DNA of 64,000 bases from Galbula dea (Eukaryota; Chordata; Aves; Piciformes; Galbulidae): positions 511,472 through 575,471 of the forward strand of contig VWZX01008611.1 in the NCBI GenBank assembly GCA_013399015.1. The letters run 5' to 3'. The notes beneath the pieces are model-generated. The model had not been told where the DNA came from, made no database searches, and was given only the letters and a program-made list of their open reading frames with translations. Position 1 is the stretch's first letter. The number at the start of each line of letters is the position of its first letter. A program made the translations under genes and the position numbers. Of this stretch, positions 27,454-41,361 are shown in pieces.

Positions 27454-30400
27454 TGTCAAACTGAGCTCCTTCCAGAGGTTCCTTGGGTGCTGCCCTGAGG
27501 TGAGCAGTTGTGTTATGCCACCTGGAGCACAGAGCTTTGCAAAGGCAGCTCTTTGCTCCTCTGGTCCTTATTGATTCACTGGTCTGGTTGGCAATGAGAT
27601 CCCTGACCTCAGGGTGCCTTCAAAAGGGTGTTTTTGCCATCCATTCATTTGTGGTCACTTGTCCAAGTTGTCTCTTTGGGCCAAAGTCTGATACAGCCAA
27701 CAACATGCCACTTCAAGGGGGGAAGACGATTCCTGGGAGAAAGAAATTTGCTTTTTTACAGCTCTGCAGCACCTAGGAGCTCTTTGACAAATGATGCAGG
27801 TAACTCTTGTTTTCATTTTGCATACAGTGAACTGGAAAGAGTTTGGTGAATTTTTGCATACACTGCACCCTGACAAAGAAAACTTTTTGGAATTACTGTA
27901 AGACTGCTGTGCCTGTGCAAAGAGCAGCCTGGGGAGTGGATGCTCCTTGCTAAAGATAGGGCAAAATGAAGCCAGAAATCCCACATGTGCAGGCATCATC
28001 CATGGTTTTCTTGTGCTTATAGTGTCTGTTAACCCTGTGCTGCCTCCTGCAGTCCTCCTGATGGACAGACCACAATTAAAAACAAAACAAAACAACGCAA
28101 AAAATCTCACCTTTGAGAATTTTGGCACTGCTGTTACTCTTTTTCTTATTTAAAAAAGATGTGGGCAACAACATTGTGGTTCTAAAGTTCTGCCTTTTTA
28201 TCACTGTGAGTCTGGAAATACGTTTCCCATGGAGTCACTGGTATTAAGCATCTTTATTTTGGTTTTAATCAGGTCTCTCTTATTAAGAAAATGACACAGT
28301 AGCATCTGTTAACCAGCTACCTGCCAGCCTTACAGCTGGCAAATCTCCCCAGCAGCATAGGCATTTCTCCTGGAAGGCAGCTTGTGTGAAGGTGCACTTG
28401 AGACAGCATGGTCCTTGCCTCTCCTCCCTCCGGCACCACATACCCTCCCCATTCTCCTGCCGGCTCTCCCTACCACACTGCAGTGCACAGGGCTGTGTGC
28501 TGGGCACCTGCAGGAGCTGGGCAGAGGGAGAAGCCTTCCTCCTGCTCTGCCAGACCCTCCCAGGGAGCAGAGTGAGGTCAGGAGGCATTTGCAGCCCTGG
28601 CCATGCTTGGGTGCTCCACACCGGCTCACGGCTTGGTGCTGGTGTGGAACTGGGAGGCCGAGTCTGTGCCCTCCCCACGCGGGCTGAGCAGCAGGAGCTC
28701 CAGAGACAGGTAGTATTTCCAGTTTGGAGAGGGTGGTAACTGTTAATATCCTCCTGACAACCAGGAGGAGTGAGAGTGTCATCAGTTATATTAGTGGTTA
28801 ATTTTGTAAATATTAACAATTTCTAGGATTATGGCACAGGATGTGAGCTGTCAGCTAGCTTTATTCTCCTCCTCCTCCTCCTTGCAGTGACACATCTTTT
28901 ACAGTCCGGATTCGTGCCATGTGTTTGTTGCCTTGCACTGATGCTGGGGCTGGCAGATGTTCCAGGATGGAACACTGTAACCTCCCAAAAGTTAGCTTTT
29001 CTTCTCTCCAGAGTGCTTTGTTTCCTCGGGTCTAAGGAGAAGTAATTTGCCTGTAAAGCACAGTGATGTATAACTACCTGTGGTTGGTTTCCATCCAACC
29101 TTTGGCATAGCTGAGCTCCTCCTTCCAGCTCACCTGTGAGTGCCCCACACAGGCACCACAGATCCTCATCCCCCTTGGAGCAGGAGCTGAATTACAGCTC
29201 CCCAGGAACCCTTTTTCTACTGTGAAAAAGCCCTTAAAAAAATCGACATTTTTACAGTACATCTCAAGAGCAAAATTTTACTGTATTTTTAGATCAAGGA
29301 GCACAGTGATGGTGCAAGTGCTGGTGGCAATAGTCAACCCTGCAGCTTGATGGGCATATTTGGAGGCAGCTGCAGGGATGAGGTGTGATCAGGGCAGAGC
29401 ACCAGGGAAGAGGCTTTGCCAGCCTTTGCTCCTCACCTCTGCTCCCTCGTCGCTGGCCAAAGCCCCTCTGCCTGCCATGCCCTGCCCCTGTGCTGCCGCA
29501 GCCCTGAGCATGCAGCCGGAGGTGCGCAGAGCCAAAAGGTGATCTGAGGCTTAGCTCCTCACCTCAGGGCACTGCTGGGGGAAAAACAGTGCTACAGCAG
29601 CTGGGATGTGTGCTGGGGTGTGGCTGGCTCGGGCTCTCAGTGGGAGAGTGAATTTTAGCTTAATGCTGGGTGTTGTTTTGCCCCCAGCCATGTGGTATGG
29701 GAGGCCACATCACAGCAGTGACATGGGGAACTGGTGTTCTTGCCAACTCTCCCCCCCACCCGGGGCTAGTTTTAGGAACCATGCTGTTGGTAGCCTGGTT
29801 TGACCAACCTTAGCCACCTCTCATACTAATCCAGGTGTTTTGGTTTGGGTAGCTACCCAAACACACCTGGAATACCTGATTTCCCAGGATCACACCGAAA
29901 TGAGCACCTGTGTGTTTGGAGTAGAGGCGAGCTGTGACTTAGGAGTAAGGTGCACAGGTGCCTGCTGCCATGTGGCCATAGCTGTTCCCATCTAGACCAT
30001 ACTGTGACTTTCCTGTCTTAAGCTCTGGCCAACTTAAGCTAGAAGATTTCTGCTCCAGGTGGTGATATCCAGCGATACATTAAGCACCTTGTAGACCAGC
30101 AATTCATTCCTAACCCATCCTGAGGGCAAACATGAAAATCAAAACTTTGATTTAAGGTCAGGTATGTTGTCTCACTGTCAGAAGCTCTCCGGTGCTTGTG
30201 CCGATGGGCAGTGACCAGCAGCATCCAGAGATGCAGTTTTGTGCCTTTGCCAGCAGCGGGTGCAGTAACACAGTGAGAAGAGCCAGGAAGGACAACACCA
30301 GAGCTGAACAGAAACTGGGGCCTGAAGTCCTTCTAATTGCTCCTGTTGGTACAAAACCACGTGGAGACAGTTCACAGCGAGCAGGAGTGTCCCGCAGGCT

Positions 30401-30589
30401 TGGCAGGGTGTGCCCAGGGAGCCTGCTGGTATTCCTTTTGCCCTTGCTTTGCTTTTACATCAACTCCTTCAGTTAAGAGACCAAATAATTTGGAGGCAAC
30501 CATGCAGCACCAAGTGCCATGGCAAGGGCTAAAAATAACACCAAAGCCTTGGGAGAAGCAGTTCCTGCGCTTGGCACTAAGCAGAGCCC
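27454..30589. other. Intergenic, no gene seen
   Basis: Unique-looking sequence. A GC-richer block at 28380-28700 has overlapping frames on both strands (up to 178 codons), which is what GC-rich DNA gives by chance; no domain motif is visible. A CTC/TCC run lies at 28867-28883. The 40-bp palindrome at 29831-29870 is listed separately. Confidence 0.6.
29831..29870. repeat. Near-perfect 40-bp palindrome with paired E-boxes
   Basis: The core at 29843-29862 is a perfect 20-bp palindrome (GTTTGGGTAGCTACCCAAAC). It is flanked by CCAGGTGT (29831-29838) and its reverse complement ACACCTGG (29863-29870). The only asymmetry is a 4-nt insert TTTG at 29839-29842. Each flank contains the E-box CAGGTG/CACCTG. 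Function unknown. Confidence 0.9.
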
Positions 30590-31225
30590 TGCTGTGGGGT
30601 GTACCAAGGGGATGACAGATGGGACAAAGCTGGGAGAAGCTGTTGACACCTTGAAGGCAGAGACTGCAGAGAGGCCTGGGCATATTTGAGGGCTGGGCAG
30701 TCACCAGCTATATGGAGTTTAACAAGGGCAAGTGCTGGATTCTGTCCCTGGGACAAGACAACCCTGGATGTCCATCCAGAGTGGGGAAGGAGAGGCTGGA
30801 GAGCAGCCCCATAGAGAGGGCTCTGGGGCTTCTGGTCCATGGCAAGGTGGAGATGAGTCCCCAGTGTGTCCTGGCAGCCAAGAGGGCAACTAACTTTGTC
30901 CTGGGGTGCACCCAGCACTGCATTGCAGCTGGTGGAGGGAAGGGATTGTCCTGCTCTGCTCTGGGTTGCTGTGGCCTCACCTCCAGCACTGGCTGCACTT
31001 CTGGGTGCCACCAGATCAACAGGAGATAAAGCTACTAGAGAGTGAGTGTCCAAAGGAGCCCATGAAGATGGGGAAGGGTCTAGAACGGAGGCTGTATGAG
31101 GAGTGGCTGAAGTCCCTCGGTTTGTTCAGCCTGGGGAAGAGGAGGCTGAGGATAGACCTCATGGTGCTCTCCAGCTTCCTGAGGAGGGGAAGCAAAGGAG
31201 CAGGAGCTGCTCTCTCTGCTGGTTA
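30590..31225 (+). mobile_element. Degenerate CR1 LINE fragment, sense orientation
   Basis: About 635 bp follow the CR1 ORF2 3' region in the + direction. Phrases such as 'gggacaaagctgggagaag', 'gtttaacaagggcaagtgct', 'gggcttctggtccatgg', 'ctggcagccaagagggc' and 'ctcggtttgttcagcctggg' occur in the expected order. In translation, pieces like FNKGKC and LGLFSLGKRRLRIDLM are in different frames, so indels have broken the reading frame. It lacks the 3' UTR and terminal repeat and is older than the copy at 14818. Confidence 0.88.
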
Positions 31226-34200
31226 TAAAGATAAAATAATGCATCCATTTCTGCCTAGAAGTTTTCTGTTCTTGTAACCCAAATGAAATTAATCATTGCA
31301 TTTATCTACAGTCTGGTCTATAAAATCAATAACCTCTAGCACTGCACAGCGATCAAAATATGACAAGGCACTTAAACTTTGCCAACTCAATCCAATTAAT
31401 GATATCTTCGTTAGAAAACAGTCATTTTTACAGAGTCAATTGACTCTTCAAGGACTATAATATAAGCTTGGTATAAGCTCATTGATTTTTACTTTGTGAT
31501 TTCCAGCTGAAAGCAAGCAGAGATCACTTGCTTTATAAAACTGTGAAAATATGTCTGTATTTAACATACCAATATTATTTATAAGCAGTAGCTAATATTT
31601 AAGTACCTCTTGCATGCCTTGATGGAAGTGGTTCATGAATTCAACCCTCTCAGATGTTCAGAGGATGTGCTTCCACATTATTGCTGTCATCATTTGTCTT
31701 TCCTCTCTGACATGTGAAGGCTTTTTATGCAGGAAGACTCTGTAGCCAAAGCTCTTCAACAAGGAGGTGTCGCTGGAGACCAAGTGCCTCTGAAAATCCC
31801 AGCCTGGCTCCTCTGTCTCTTCACACAACAGCCTGGGATCTTGTGACACAGAAAGGTGACCAAGGGGACCCTGTGGAAAGCAGGAGAGGGGTAACACTGC
31901 TGGTGTAGGGGGTTAGAGGTAGGGAAAAGCTTAACAGGTGGGGTAGAGGGAGAAAGGTTTCATTTGGAGTAAGGATCAGAGGGAGGAGAAGGAGCTCAGA
32001 TGCTTTCGGTGCTCTAGAAGCTCACAAACCCTCCTGGGAAGTGAAAGGTAAGAGACAAATCCTGTAAAAGCGTATGCCAGGAGGTGAGGAGCACTGACCC
32101 TAGCTCCTCTCTGAAGAGCATAGCAGGGGGCAAGAGCTCTTCTCTGTCATGTGGTGATGGTCAGCACTGGATACACATGGGTTTTGGAGATATGTCCCCA
32201 CAGAGTATTGCCCCTCAGCCACCCCTGAATCAAGCCAGATGGGACAGATGGGCCTGAGCCAGAGCCAAAGCTGAGCCTTGGTGCACCCTCCAGGACTTCA
32301 ATAGTGCAAACTGGAGCTGAACACCACATCCAACAGGTAAAGGGACTCAGTGAACAGTGCTGGTGAGAGCTGGTGCTCAGTCCTGAGGGCAGGAGGTCTG
32401 CCCATTCTGCACACAGGCCCTGGGGGCTGCTCAGGCTCAGCTTCCCGACAGGGTTTCAAAGGCAGAACAGACAGTCCTCCTGGGACACTGGCCAGTGAGG
32501 AAGAGCTTGGCCCTCCCGATTCCTCAGCTTTGTCCTGAAGATGGGATGGAATCCCCTGTTGGTCAGTTCAGGGTCACCTCTCCTGCCCCTCCTCCCTGCA
32601 GCCCAAGGTGGGACCCAAGCTGGAGCAGTGACCTTGCTCTGCAGCCCAAGCCTTGGCACTAACTCTCCCCATCAGTGCTGTCCCTGCTAGCAGCAGGCAC
32701 TGTCTGGGAGAACATGCTGGGAGCTGCAGAGAGTGAGAGACTGAGAAGAGCCTGAGCTGGGAAGGGAATCCCTGAGCAGAATTAGTTCTGCTCTAACTCA
32801 CACCAGGACACACTTGGCTCAGTGGGCAGAAGGAGCCATTTGTGCTGTATTGCAAGATCTAAAAGGCTTCGCACCCCTGAGAGCTCAAGTCTTTGTGGAG
32901 GGGAGTTGTAATCATCAGAGAGGAAAGCTGATCTAAGTCTTCCAACTGCCCTTTCCCATGCTGGAAGAAATATAAGACGGTGAATAATTGGATGAGTCTC
33001 CAGACAGTTGGTTTGGAAGTCTGGAAGTCAGCTGGGTTAATAGGAGTTCCTCAGGGCAGCACCAGGGGAAGGGCAGGGAAAAGCCATGACAAGCAGAGGT
33101 GATTAGCAGACAGTGCTGAGGGACCCCAGCCCAAACTGGGGAGCTGCTGCAGAGCCTGCAGAACCTTCTCACAGGGAGGCTTGCCTGGGACAGACAATTC
33201 ATTTCTGGCCAGGGTTAAGCATGAGAACATCTAATGGAGGCTTTGGTGCCTCCTGCTGCTCTCCTGAGGCAGACAGGTGGCACAGGGGCTGCTTCCCTGC
33301 ACAGAACTGGGGTTTGGTGTGGGACAACCCTGCAGAAGGATAGAGCTGTCATTAGGGCGAGGGCCGAGGAAGGAGAGATTGGATGGTGGGGGTGGTAGCA
33401 GTGAGAGGACAGAGGGTGGACCTCTCTTTGTAGATCCCCACCTGTGCAAAGCCTGCCCCATGGCCTGGCTAAGCCCTGCTCCCAAAACCAGCCAGGACAA
33501 GGGCTGGGGGTCAGCAGGGCGTTGGATGGAGGAATGGGGCTGCAGGACTGTCTCTGCCCCTGAGAAAAGCAACAACAAATCCCTTCAGGAGAGAGCAGCA
33601 GTAATTGGGAGCAACGCTGAGGTGAAGAAGGATTTGTAGTGATTCACTCTTCCCTGGAATAGAATAAGACTAATTCCCCTAAAAAGTGATGGTGATGACT
33701 CCAGCCTTGTCATTTCTGTGAGCTTTGCCTTGCATGAGTTGTAAACTGAGATAATCAGTTTCTGTGGGATTATTAAGGAGATCACACAGCTATTGTGCCT
33801 CTCAACCCAGCCATTCCTCCACCTTGTCTTTACTTAATGTCTCTTTCCTTTTATTCACCCTTTAAAGGGAAAATGCTTCTCCTTTGTCACTTGGGCTTGC
33901 TCTCCTAGTCACAAGTGCCATAGCAGACATGTTCTACCAGGAAGGCAAATAAAATTTGGCCCAAGTTCTGCAACACTTTCACTCTGCTCATGGCTCGCAG
34001 GTCTCAGTGACTCTTCTTCCCCTCTGGAGCCAGACACAAGACTTGGATGACTGTTACTCATTGAAGGGGGTTCAGTGTGGAGCAGTGCTCTGGTCTGGGG
34101 TCTCCCCTCCTGAACAGAAAGCCTGTGTCCACCCTGAGCTTGCAGGACACGTGTGCCCCTCTGCAGAGTCCAGAAACTTGGCTCTAAAAGGACATTCAGC

Positions 34201-36852
34201 CACCATCTCTAGAAATAATCTAGCCTGTTGCTAGTATCAGGACAAAAACTTGCCAGTGATGGATTAAAAAAGGAATTTTCTGCCTAGCATGCTCAAATAA
34301 CTTTGTACCTGTCATGCTGGAAATAGCTGCCAGAGAGCAGAGCTCACTCATCAGACAGTCTCCTTCTGAACCAATATCTAATCCTTCTAATTACCCATGC
34401 AGCATGACTTGACTACTACCACACAAACCTACTCAGCTCAACCAGTAGATCTGTAACTGCACTCTCCTGGGCACTTTGCAGAGTCTCCACCACTGCCTAG
34501 CTGGGCTTCTGTGTTGATGGGACCTACGAGAGCAGGCCGGTGGCTCTGATCACTATGTGCTGCAGTTGGGTGTTTGCTCACCCCCAGTCAGTCCTGAAAT
34601 GCAGTTTGTGTAGTTGTCCAACCACCTGCATAGTTTTGACATCTTCACAGTCATTCAAATACAGTTTCTAGTTTCCAGGAGAAAGATGACAAAGCCTGGT
34701 TCACTAGCAAGCTATCAACAGCAACCTCTTTGATGACTAAGTAGGGCAAGAACCTGACCAGCTCCATTTCTTTGCAGGGTTTTTGGTATTCTGTTGGTGT
34801 TTCTAAGGTTTCTCATCTCCTGACACACTCAGACATTCATCTTCAGTTAGAGTTAAACCCCACAGGTTTGCAGAAAAGCCAAAGATTTGTCCTCATCTGC
34901 TGCCTGTGATGCAGTCAAATGTTCCACCCCAGCAGCTCCAGAGCATCTCACCCCTTTGGCAGTGTTTGCTCAAGGATGTCCACTCCTCTGCTCCTCTCGC
35001 CGCGTGGCTCGCTCCCAGCCCTGTCTGAAGAGGGCTTCACTCTGCCCTTGCAGCAACACAGACGTCAAGAGCCTTCGAGGTGCTCTGTGAAGAGGCTGTT
35101 CAACAGCAGTGCAGCTGCAGGGGAAAAAAGTGGGAGCAAAAGGAGCAGCAATATGCCAGACTGACCTGGGACACCTCACAGAAACACATCCGCAGGGACA
35201 TGAAGGCTACAGGAGTAGCAAGTTAAACACAGAGCCAGTGGGGAAAACAGACACATTTTTCAGAGAGAAATAATAATAAAAAAGAAGCATTGTAATTCTG
35301 TGCAAAAATCTGAAATGGAATATACCTTCTAGCTGTTGATTGTTTTTTTCTGAGCTGCTGAACAAAATAATTCTTATGGAAAAACACAGCAAAGATGTGA
35401 AGAAAACATATTAGGGAATCAGAATACATTTGCCAATCTAAATCACTGAGCTTCAAAAAAAATACCAAATACAAACAGCATCAGTAGCATAATCCACACA
35501 AAAGACAAGGGCCAGACCCTTGGGGGTGCTGAGGGAGGGTGCAGGAAGGAAGAGAAGTATTTTAGGGTGCAGAGGCTCTGGCTCCTGGTGTCAAGCTTGC
35601 TCTGAGCAGCGCAGCACAGCACAGACCTGCTGCTGCCTGCTGCCTCCTCCCTGGGTGGGACCTCCCTGGGTCCCCCAGCCCTGCTGAGCTCCTGCCTGTG
35701 TGCTTCAGCTCTGGCTTGGGGAGGGAAACACCCAACCACACCACTCTTGAGAGGAGCAGGTCCCTCACACAGGGAAGAGTTTACTCACTTCTGTAATCCC
35801 TGTGGCTGGAAAAGACCTGAATTAGCAGGATTTTTTCCAGCTATCTGCCCCAGCACTTTGAACAATCAGCATTTAGTGCATCTCAGTCATACCTGCAGAC
35901 CTCCCAACAGTGTTTAGCTCAGGTGTCCTTTTTAGGCACTGCTTGCATGCAGACACATTATTTCCATGTTTCTATCACACACTCAGAGCTGCAAAGGCTG
36001 CTGTTAGGTGACAAATCCTGTCTGTTTGCCTGAGGTTGGCCATGCCAGGAAGAAAAAAACTCAACCTTGCTCAGCTGCAGTCACACAGCACTCTTCTGGG
36101 GACAAAACTGCAGTTCCAGTGAGTTTTCCTAATCTACTAGGGACAAATTCCCCTCCTAGACATTGGCCTTTTGCCTACATGACTGACAGGTTTGTGACTG
36201 CATCCCAGAGAGACTGATCTGGAGTGACAGGCACACATTTAGCTGCAAAAGAGAATAGATTCCATTCATATAAAAATTGTGTAGCACAGTGAGCAGGAAG
36301 CACATTCTGCATTCCCAGGAACTGGAAAGAACTGCCATGTGTCCCTGGCTCTCCAAAATCCCCCAGGTAATCAAACATCATTTTAGACCCAGCTGAACAA
36401 GGGATACCTTGAATTAACTGCGTCAATTAGAAGCCAGTTTTGTGGCAGTGGCAGAGCTCCTTGTGTGGACACTAACTGCAGCCCAGTGCTGGGGTTCAGC
36501 TGAGCTGAGGCTGGGCAGAAGACTAAACCAGTTTGGTGTAAACAAGGTGCTGGTGCTGTCTGGCACCGAGCTCAGTACTGTGGCTTTGGTATGAGGATTT
36601 CTTCCCAAGCCAAGCATCCCTAGTTCCTGACTGGAGGTATTTGCACGAAGCAGCAGTGAACACACAGCATGTTTCACCACCCATGGTGACCTTCAGTCCA
36701 GCTGGGCCGTGTTCTCCACATTAAACGTTTTCACATGGCAAAGTGACAGTTGTCACTGGCACTGTGGTAAGAAAAATCTCCTTTGCAGTGGGCAAAGGAG
36801 CTGCCTGCTCTCTTTTTCTTACAGCAGCCAGGAAATGGTGTTTCTGCTGGGG

Positions 36853-36874
36853 AAAAAAAAAAAAAAAAAAAAAA
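36853..36874 (+). repeat. Poly(A) tract, 22 A
   Basis: An uninterrupted run of 22 A. No LINE or SINE body ends into it that I can recognise, so I list it as a simple repeat rather than a retroposon tail. Confidence 0.9.
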
Positions 36875-39800
36875 GATTTCTTAAAATATGCCTTTCCTCT
36901 TGGAAAAAGGCTCTTACTGATTTTTTTTCCCAAGACTTTGGATCTGCTCGCCTTCAGAGTGTGACTCTGCAAGATCCTCTGGCCAGACAGGCACTGGATG
37001 TTGCCAGGCTGCAGACAAGCATGTCCCTTGCAGACTGAACTCAGCACTGCTTTAGTGGCCACAAGCTACTTGATCTGTCAGCAGCTAAGCTGCTATCTCT
37101 GAGGGTCCCGTGTACAGCCAAGCACTCTGCTCTCCTGGCACGAGTGGGCAGCCTCCTCCTTCTCAATTCCATGAGCCGTGAGAGCCCCAAAGCAGCATTC
37201 TCTTTAAAGGGGGCAGTCAAGGAGAGCTACACTAATTATCTTGGGTAGAGGATCTGTGAGGTCTTTGCCAGTTTTTATCAAAGCATAAAAAGCAATTATT
37301 AAAATTAATGCAATTTACCATGTGTTCTACTTCTAGCAAAGCTATTTTTGGCAAGGGTTGCCATCTGTCCCATTCAGCAAGCTCAGCCACAGACTTTTGC
37401 TCTCTATTCCACTTCCCACAGCTCTCATGTGGAGCTAGGCAAACACATGCCTTTTTGCAGAATCAAGGACCTCAACTGCAGCATTCAGCTTACCTGAAAA
37501 CTGCCAGCACCTCATGTCCTCTGCACGACAAACGCTTTTTCTTCATTCCCTGTTGCTCTCTGCCGGATGCCACATCCCAGCACCTGGGTGAGCAAGGGCT
37601 GCACCTTCTGCCCTGAGCAGGTGTCCAGTGGGGGAGGCTGTGGGGACAACAAGCAAACTGAAATCAGCTGTGGTCTGTGTTTGTCACTGTTCTACAGCCT
37701 GCCTGACCTGAAACAAGTGGAAAGGTCAATAATGTTTTCATACAACTGAAGAGAAAGCAGTGTAAGGAATAAAGACTTCACTCACCTCAGGATGGTGTCT
37801 GGGGGCACACAGGTATTTGAAGTGGTCTCAGGAATAGACTTGAAACCTGGCAAAAATACATCTGTATAAAGAGAACATATCAGGTGTGATTGTCTGGAGT
37901 GGAGGCAAGTGAATCCTCCAAGTGCCTGGAGCACTGAGGATGGTTTCACATTTGCCATCTCCTCATAGTCCCCTGACAACAACATCCTCTGCACTGATCT
38001 CTCTCTGAACAAATGAAAGAGAACCTGCAAAGGAAAGGGCAAGGGCACCTCAGTTTTTATGCTTTATGCCACTCACCTGGAGCTGGGATGGAGGATGTTG
38101 AGCAGGTGAAGGAGTTTATCCAGATCACAACAATTAGCCCACTTATTTTCATTGGAAAGCACAAAATCCCCACACCACCTATGTTTTTGCCTATGCACTG
38201 AACATGGTAAGAGGAAGAGGAGCCCAGACCTGATGCTGTCACTGAGATACCTACTTGCTGGCTTCAGACTACCTGCTTACTAGCACTTGAAGAAGAAGAA
38301 GAAAGGTGTAATAGATTGAGCAAGGCGGTGTGATGATGACACACTTAAGAACACAAACATATTAAAAGCCATATGTTAAATGCCAAATAGATGCCTGCCC
38401 AGTGTTAAAAAAAAAAAAACCAAACCAAACAAAACAACAACACAAAAATTTGTTCTATAATCCCTAACAGGATGATTAAATACATAAAGAGAGAACTCTG
38501 ACTCAAAGTCTTCAGGCTCCAGTGGCTGGATCCTGCAGCATCCATGCTTGGCAGCACAACAGCATATTGCTTTCCACTTGCCATATTTCCTGGATAAAGG
38601 AACCTGAGTGGCAAATTTGGCAGTAAATTAGTTTGCTTTTAAAACCATTAGCATCCCTACCTGGTGGGAGACAAATGGTGGAGGAGCAGTTACCAGACAA
38701 GTTGTCTGGAGGAAGAATTTGGTCCAAGGTTCTTGAAGTTTCCACTCACCTCTGCTGCAGCATTAAACTCAGGAACAGCTTCTTGCCTCTCTTAGATATT
38801 TAAAGAGTGACATTAGCAATTTAAAGTTAATGAAACATAAGATTCCAGGTGAAATTCTGCTCTTACAAATAGCAGTGAAGCTCTAATACAAGAGTATTCA
38901 GTGAGCTTCACTGCACAGTAACACAGAGGTGAGGGCTCAGTGGGGTCACTCATGGGCTGAGTGCAGACAGCATTTGGCACTTGATCAGTTAGTTCAGTGG
39001 TGTCACTCTGTGTGCACACCAGTGACAGTATTTTCATGGAATATTGTGTATCTCAGCCTGCTCTTTTGGATTGCATTTCAACAATGAAATGCAGAATATC
39101 AAGCTGCTGAGTTGGGATAAGGACAGGTTTTGGTGTTCTGATTCCAGAAAAGCATACCGATTCCTGGTTTTACATTTGTATGCACGTGTGTGGGCATGTG
39201 TGTGCCTCTGCATGTTATAAACATATCTGTGATGTCTCACTACATGAAGGGAAAATTCCAGCTGAGATCTTACCTTCCTGGAGAGTAGAAAATCTCAGTC
39301 TCCAGATGGTAACCACACTCTCTAGCCAGTCACAGTCCTCTTTTCTCCTGCTGCTCTTGGGATTTGTGCAGTAATTGTGCATATTGGACTTTTATTGCTG
39401 TATAGAAAGCATCCCAACAGTCTAGCTGAAAAAATATGTATCACATAAGAACACCTGCATAAAAAGTGGTAAATACTTCAATTTTTTACCCCAATCTACA
39501 TCCTTTTTTGTTGTTGTTTTTGCTATTGCTAAATCCACAAATGTAAGTTAAATTCATACATACCAAACTCAAAGTTGCCTCCAGTACAAGGTATCCTGTC
39601 AATAATGGCACTGACAGTACTTTGCTCTGGGAAACACACACGGTGGTTCCTCTGCAGGGCTTGTATCTCTCCAATGCCACCAGGAAACCTCCTGGTCTCT
39701 TCCTCATTGTGCAGGTGTAATCAGACCCTTTTGGGGAGCAGAGCACTCATTGCATCTCCCTGAGCTCCACAGCTCTGTGGAGGTGATGGGAATAGCAGAC

Positions 39801-41341
39801 CCAGTTCTGATCCCGTGTTTGTTCATTAACTCAATTTACAAATGGCTTCAGAAGAGCTGTTCCTGATCTGTGACAGGGCATGCCTACAGATCATGTTTTG
39901 CTCTAATGATTCAAGGCCAAATTTCCCAAAATTCTGAGCACAGTTCCCTACTGTAATGATCAAAGACTCACCATCTTGCAGGATCAGGCCAAAGTCCACT
40001 GTTTGCCATGTTGTTGTGAAGATTGTTTGGGATCAAAAAGTCTCCTGTTTTAACTAATGAAACAAGAAGAAAAATGAATGATCAGAAATAATTGCAATTT
40101 GCAAAGTAAATTACATGATTAATGACTCCAGAAATCAATAATCATGCACCAAAAGAAAATCAGTTGAGGGGGTGACAGAAGAAAAAAAAATAAATCTCTT
40201 GGGCACCTTGCCACTCCGGGGAGTTTAATTTTGAGTTTTCCACTCCCAGCTATCCATTCTTATTGCCCATCCATCAACGTCCTAATGAATAGAAAGAACT
40301 CTGGTATGAAGCAGCAGAAGATTGCTGGGTGGGTAGAACAATGGGAAGGGAGCCATTCAGGTTTGGAGGAGGTAGGGTAAATCACAGATGACATTTTAGA
40401 AAAGCTTGCTCTGCTCTTGCCTTTCCCCCCCCAACATCTCTTTTTAATAGCCTTGGCAGCCTAATAACCATTCCAAAGGTAACCATAATCCTACTCATGG
40501 GCAAATCACCTGGAAATCTCCTCCTGATTGACTCTAACAACTTTTAATAGGAATGCAACATGATGTATGCCTTTGCTTATTGGTATAGTTTTAAGCAGGG
40601 ACAAAGTGGTTGTTTAATCTTATTCCCCTGTTAGAGGCATTTATCTTCCACCCCTTTGTATTGACTATTTACATCTTCATAAGCATGCCGACACTGTAGC
40701 CTTCACCATTAGCCATGCTCCTTGATTTAATTGCACTTATGAACATCTCTATATTTGAGGCTTTATTGATGAACATAGTGAATCCTTCTGCCTACTTATG
40801 ACAAGTTATCTGCTGTGGATTTTGATCAGAAGGGAGTTAAGGGGGAGTCAGGCAGAAAGTCTACATGAAAAACATCTCAACAACTGATGTGGTTACATAG
40901 GCAGTTGCAGAAGCCAAGACTGCTCCATCAGAAGAGGGTGATGAGTTAAAATACCAATCCTACAGGAAAGGAGAGGTGGAGTGTCGAGAGAAAAAAAAAA
41001 AAAAAAGAGTGTTTTCAGCAAGTACAGCTGACCCAGACTGTGAGCTGGACCATGCTGCAAGCAGATGCTGTGGTGGTCTCTGGGGACACTGGATGTCCAG
41101 ACTCCTGTGAAGAAAGCTGATGGAAGTGTTGTGTAAAAAAAATTACTGTTTGAAACCCAGCTCCTAAGGAGCAGTGGACTTAGCAGCAGACTGAGGCTGT
41201 TCATGGAGGAGGCATTTACTGACTGCTGCAAGCACTGCTAAATGGCACCTCCATAGTGCCATGGCTTTTGGTGACCTCACTAGAGACTGTCCAGATCACA
41301 GCCAAGGAAAGCGTTGGTCTGTGTCACCTGGAAAGGGTGAC

Positions 41342-41361
41342 GGGGGGGGGGGGGGGGGGGN
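41342..41361 (+). repeat. Poly(G) run ending in an ambiguous base
   Basis: Nineteen G residues are followed by one N at 41361. This is most likely a homopolymer where sequencing or gap filling failed, so the true length is uncertain. Confidence 0.9.

Noticed and set aside
28283..28819. Overlapping frames of 100-178 codons on both strands
   Set aside because: Local GC-rich composition. No recognisable motif, no splice context and all frames are open at once.
35790..36000. Possible CR1 remnant beginning 'ggctggaaaagacctgaatt'
   Set aside because: The opening phrase is CR1-like but the following 200 bases do not follow a CR1 3' region clearly enough.
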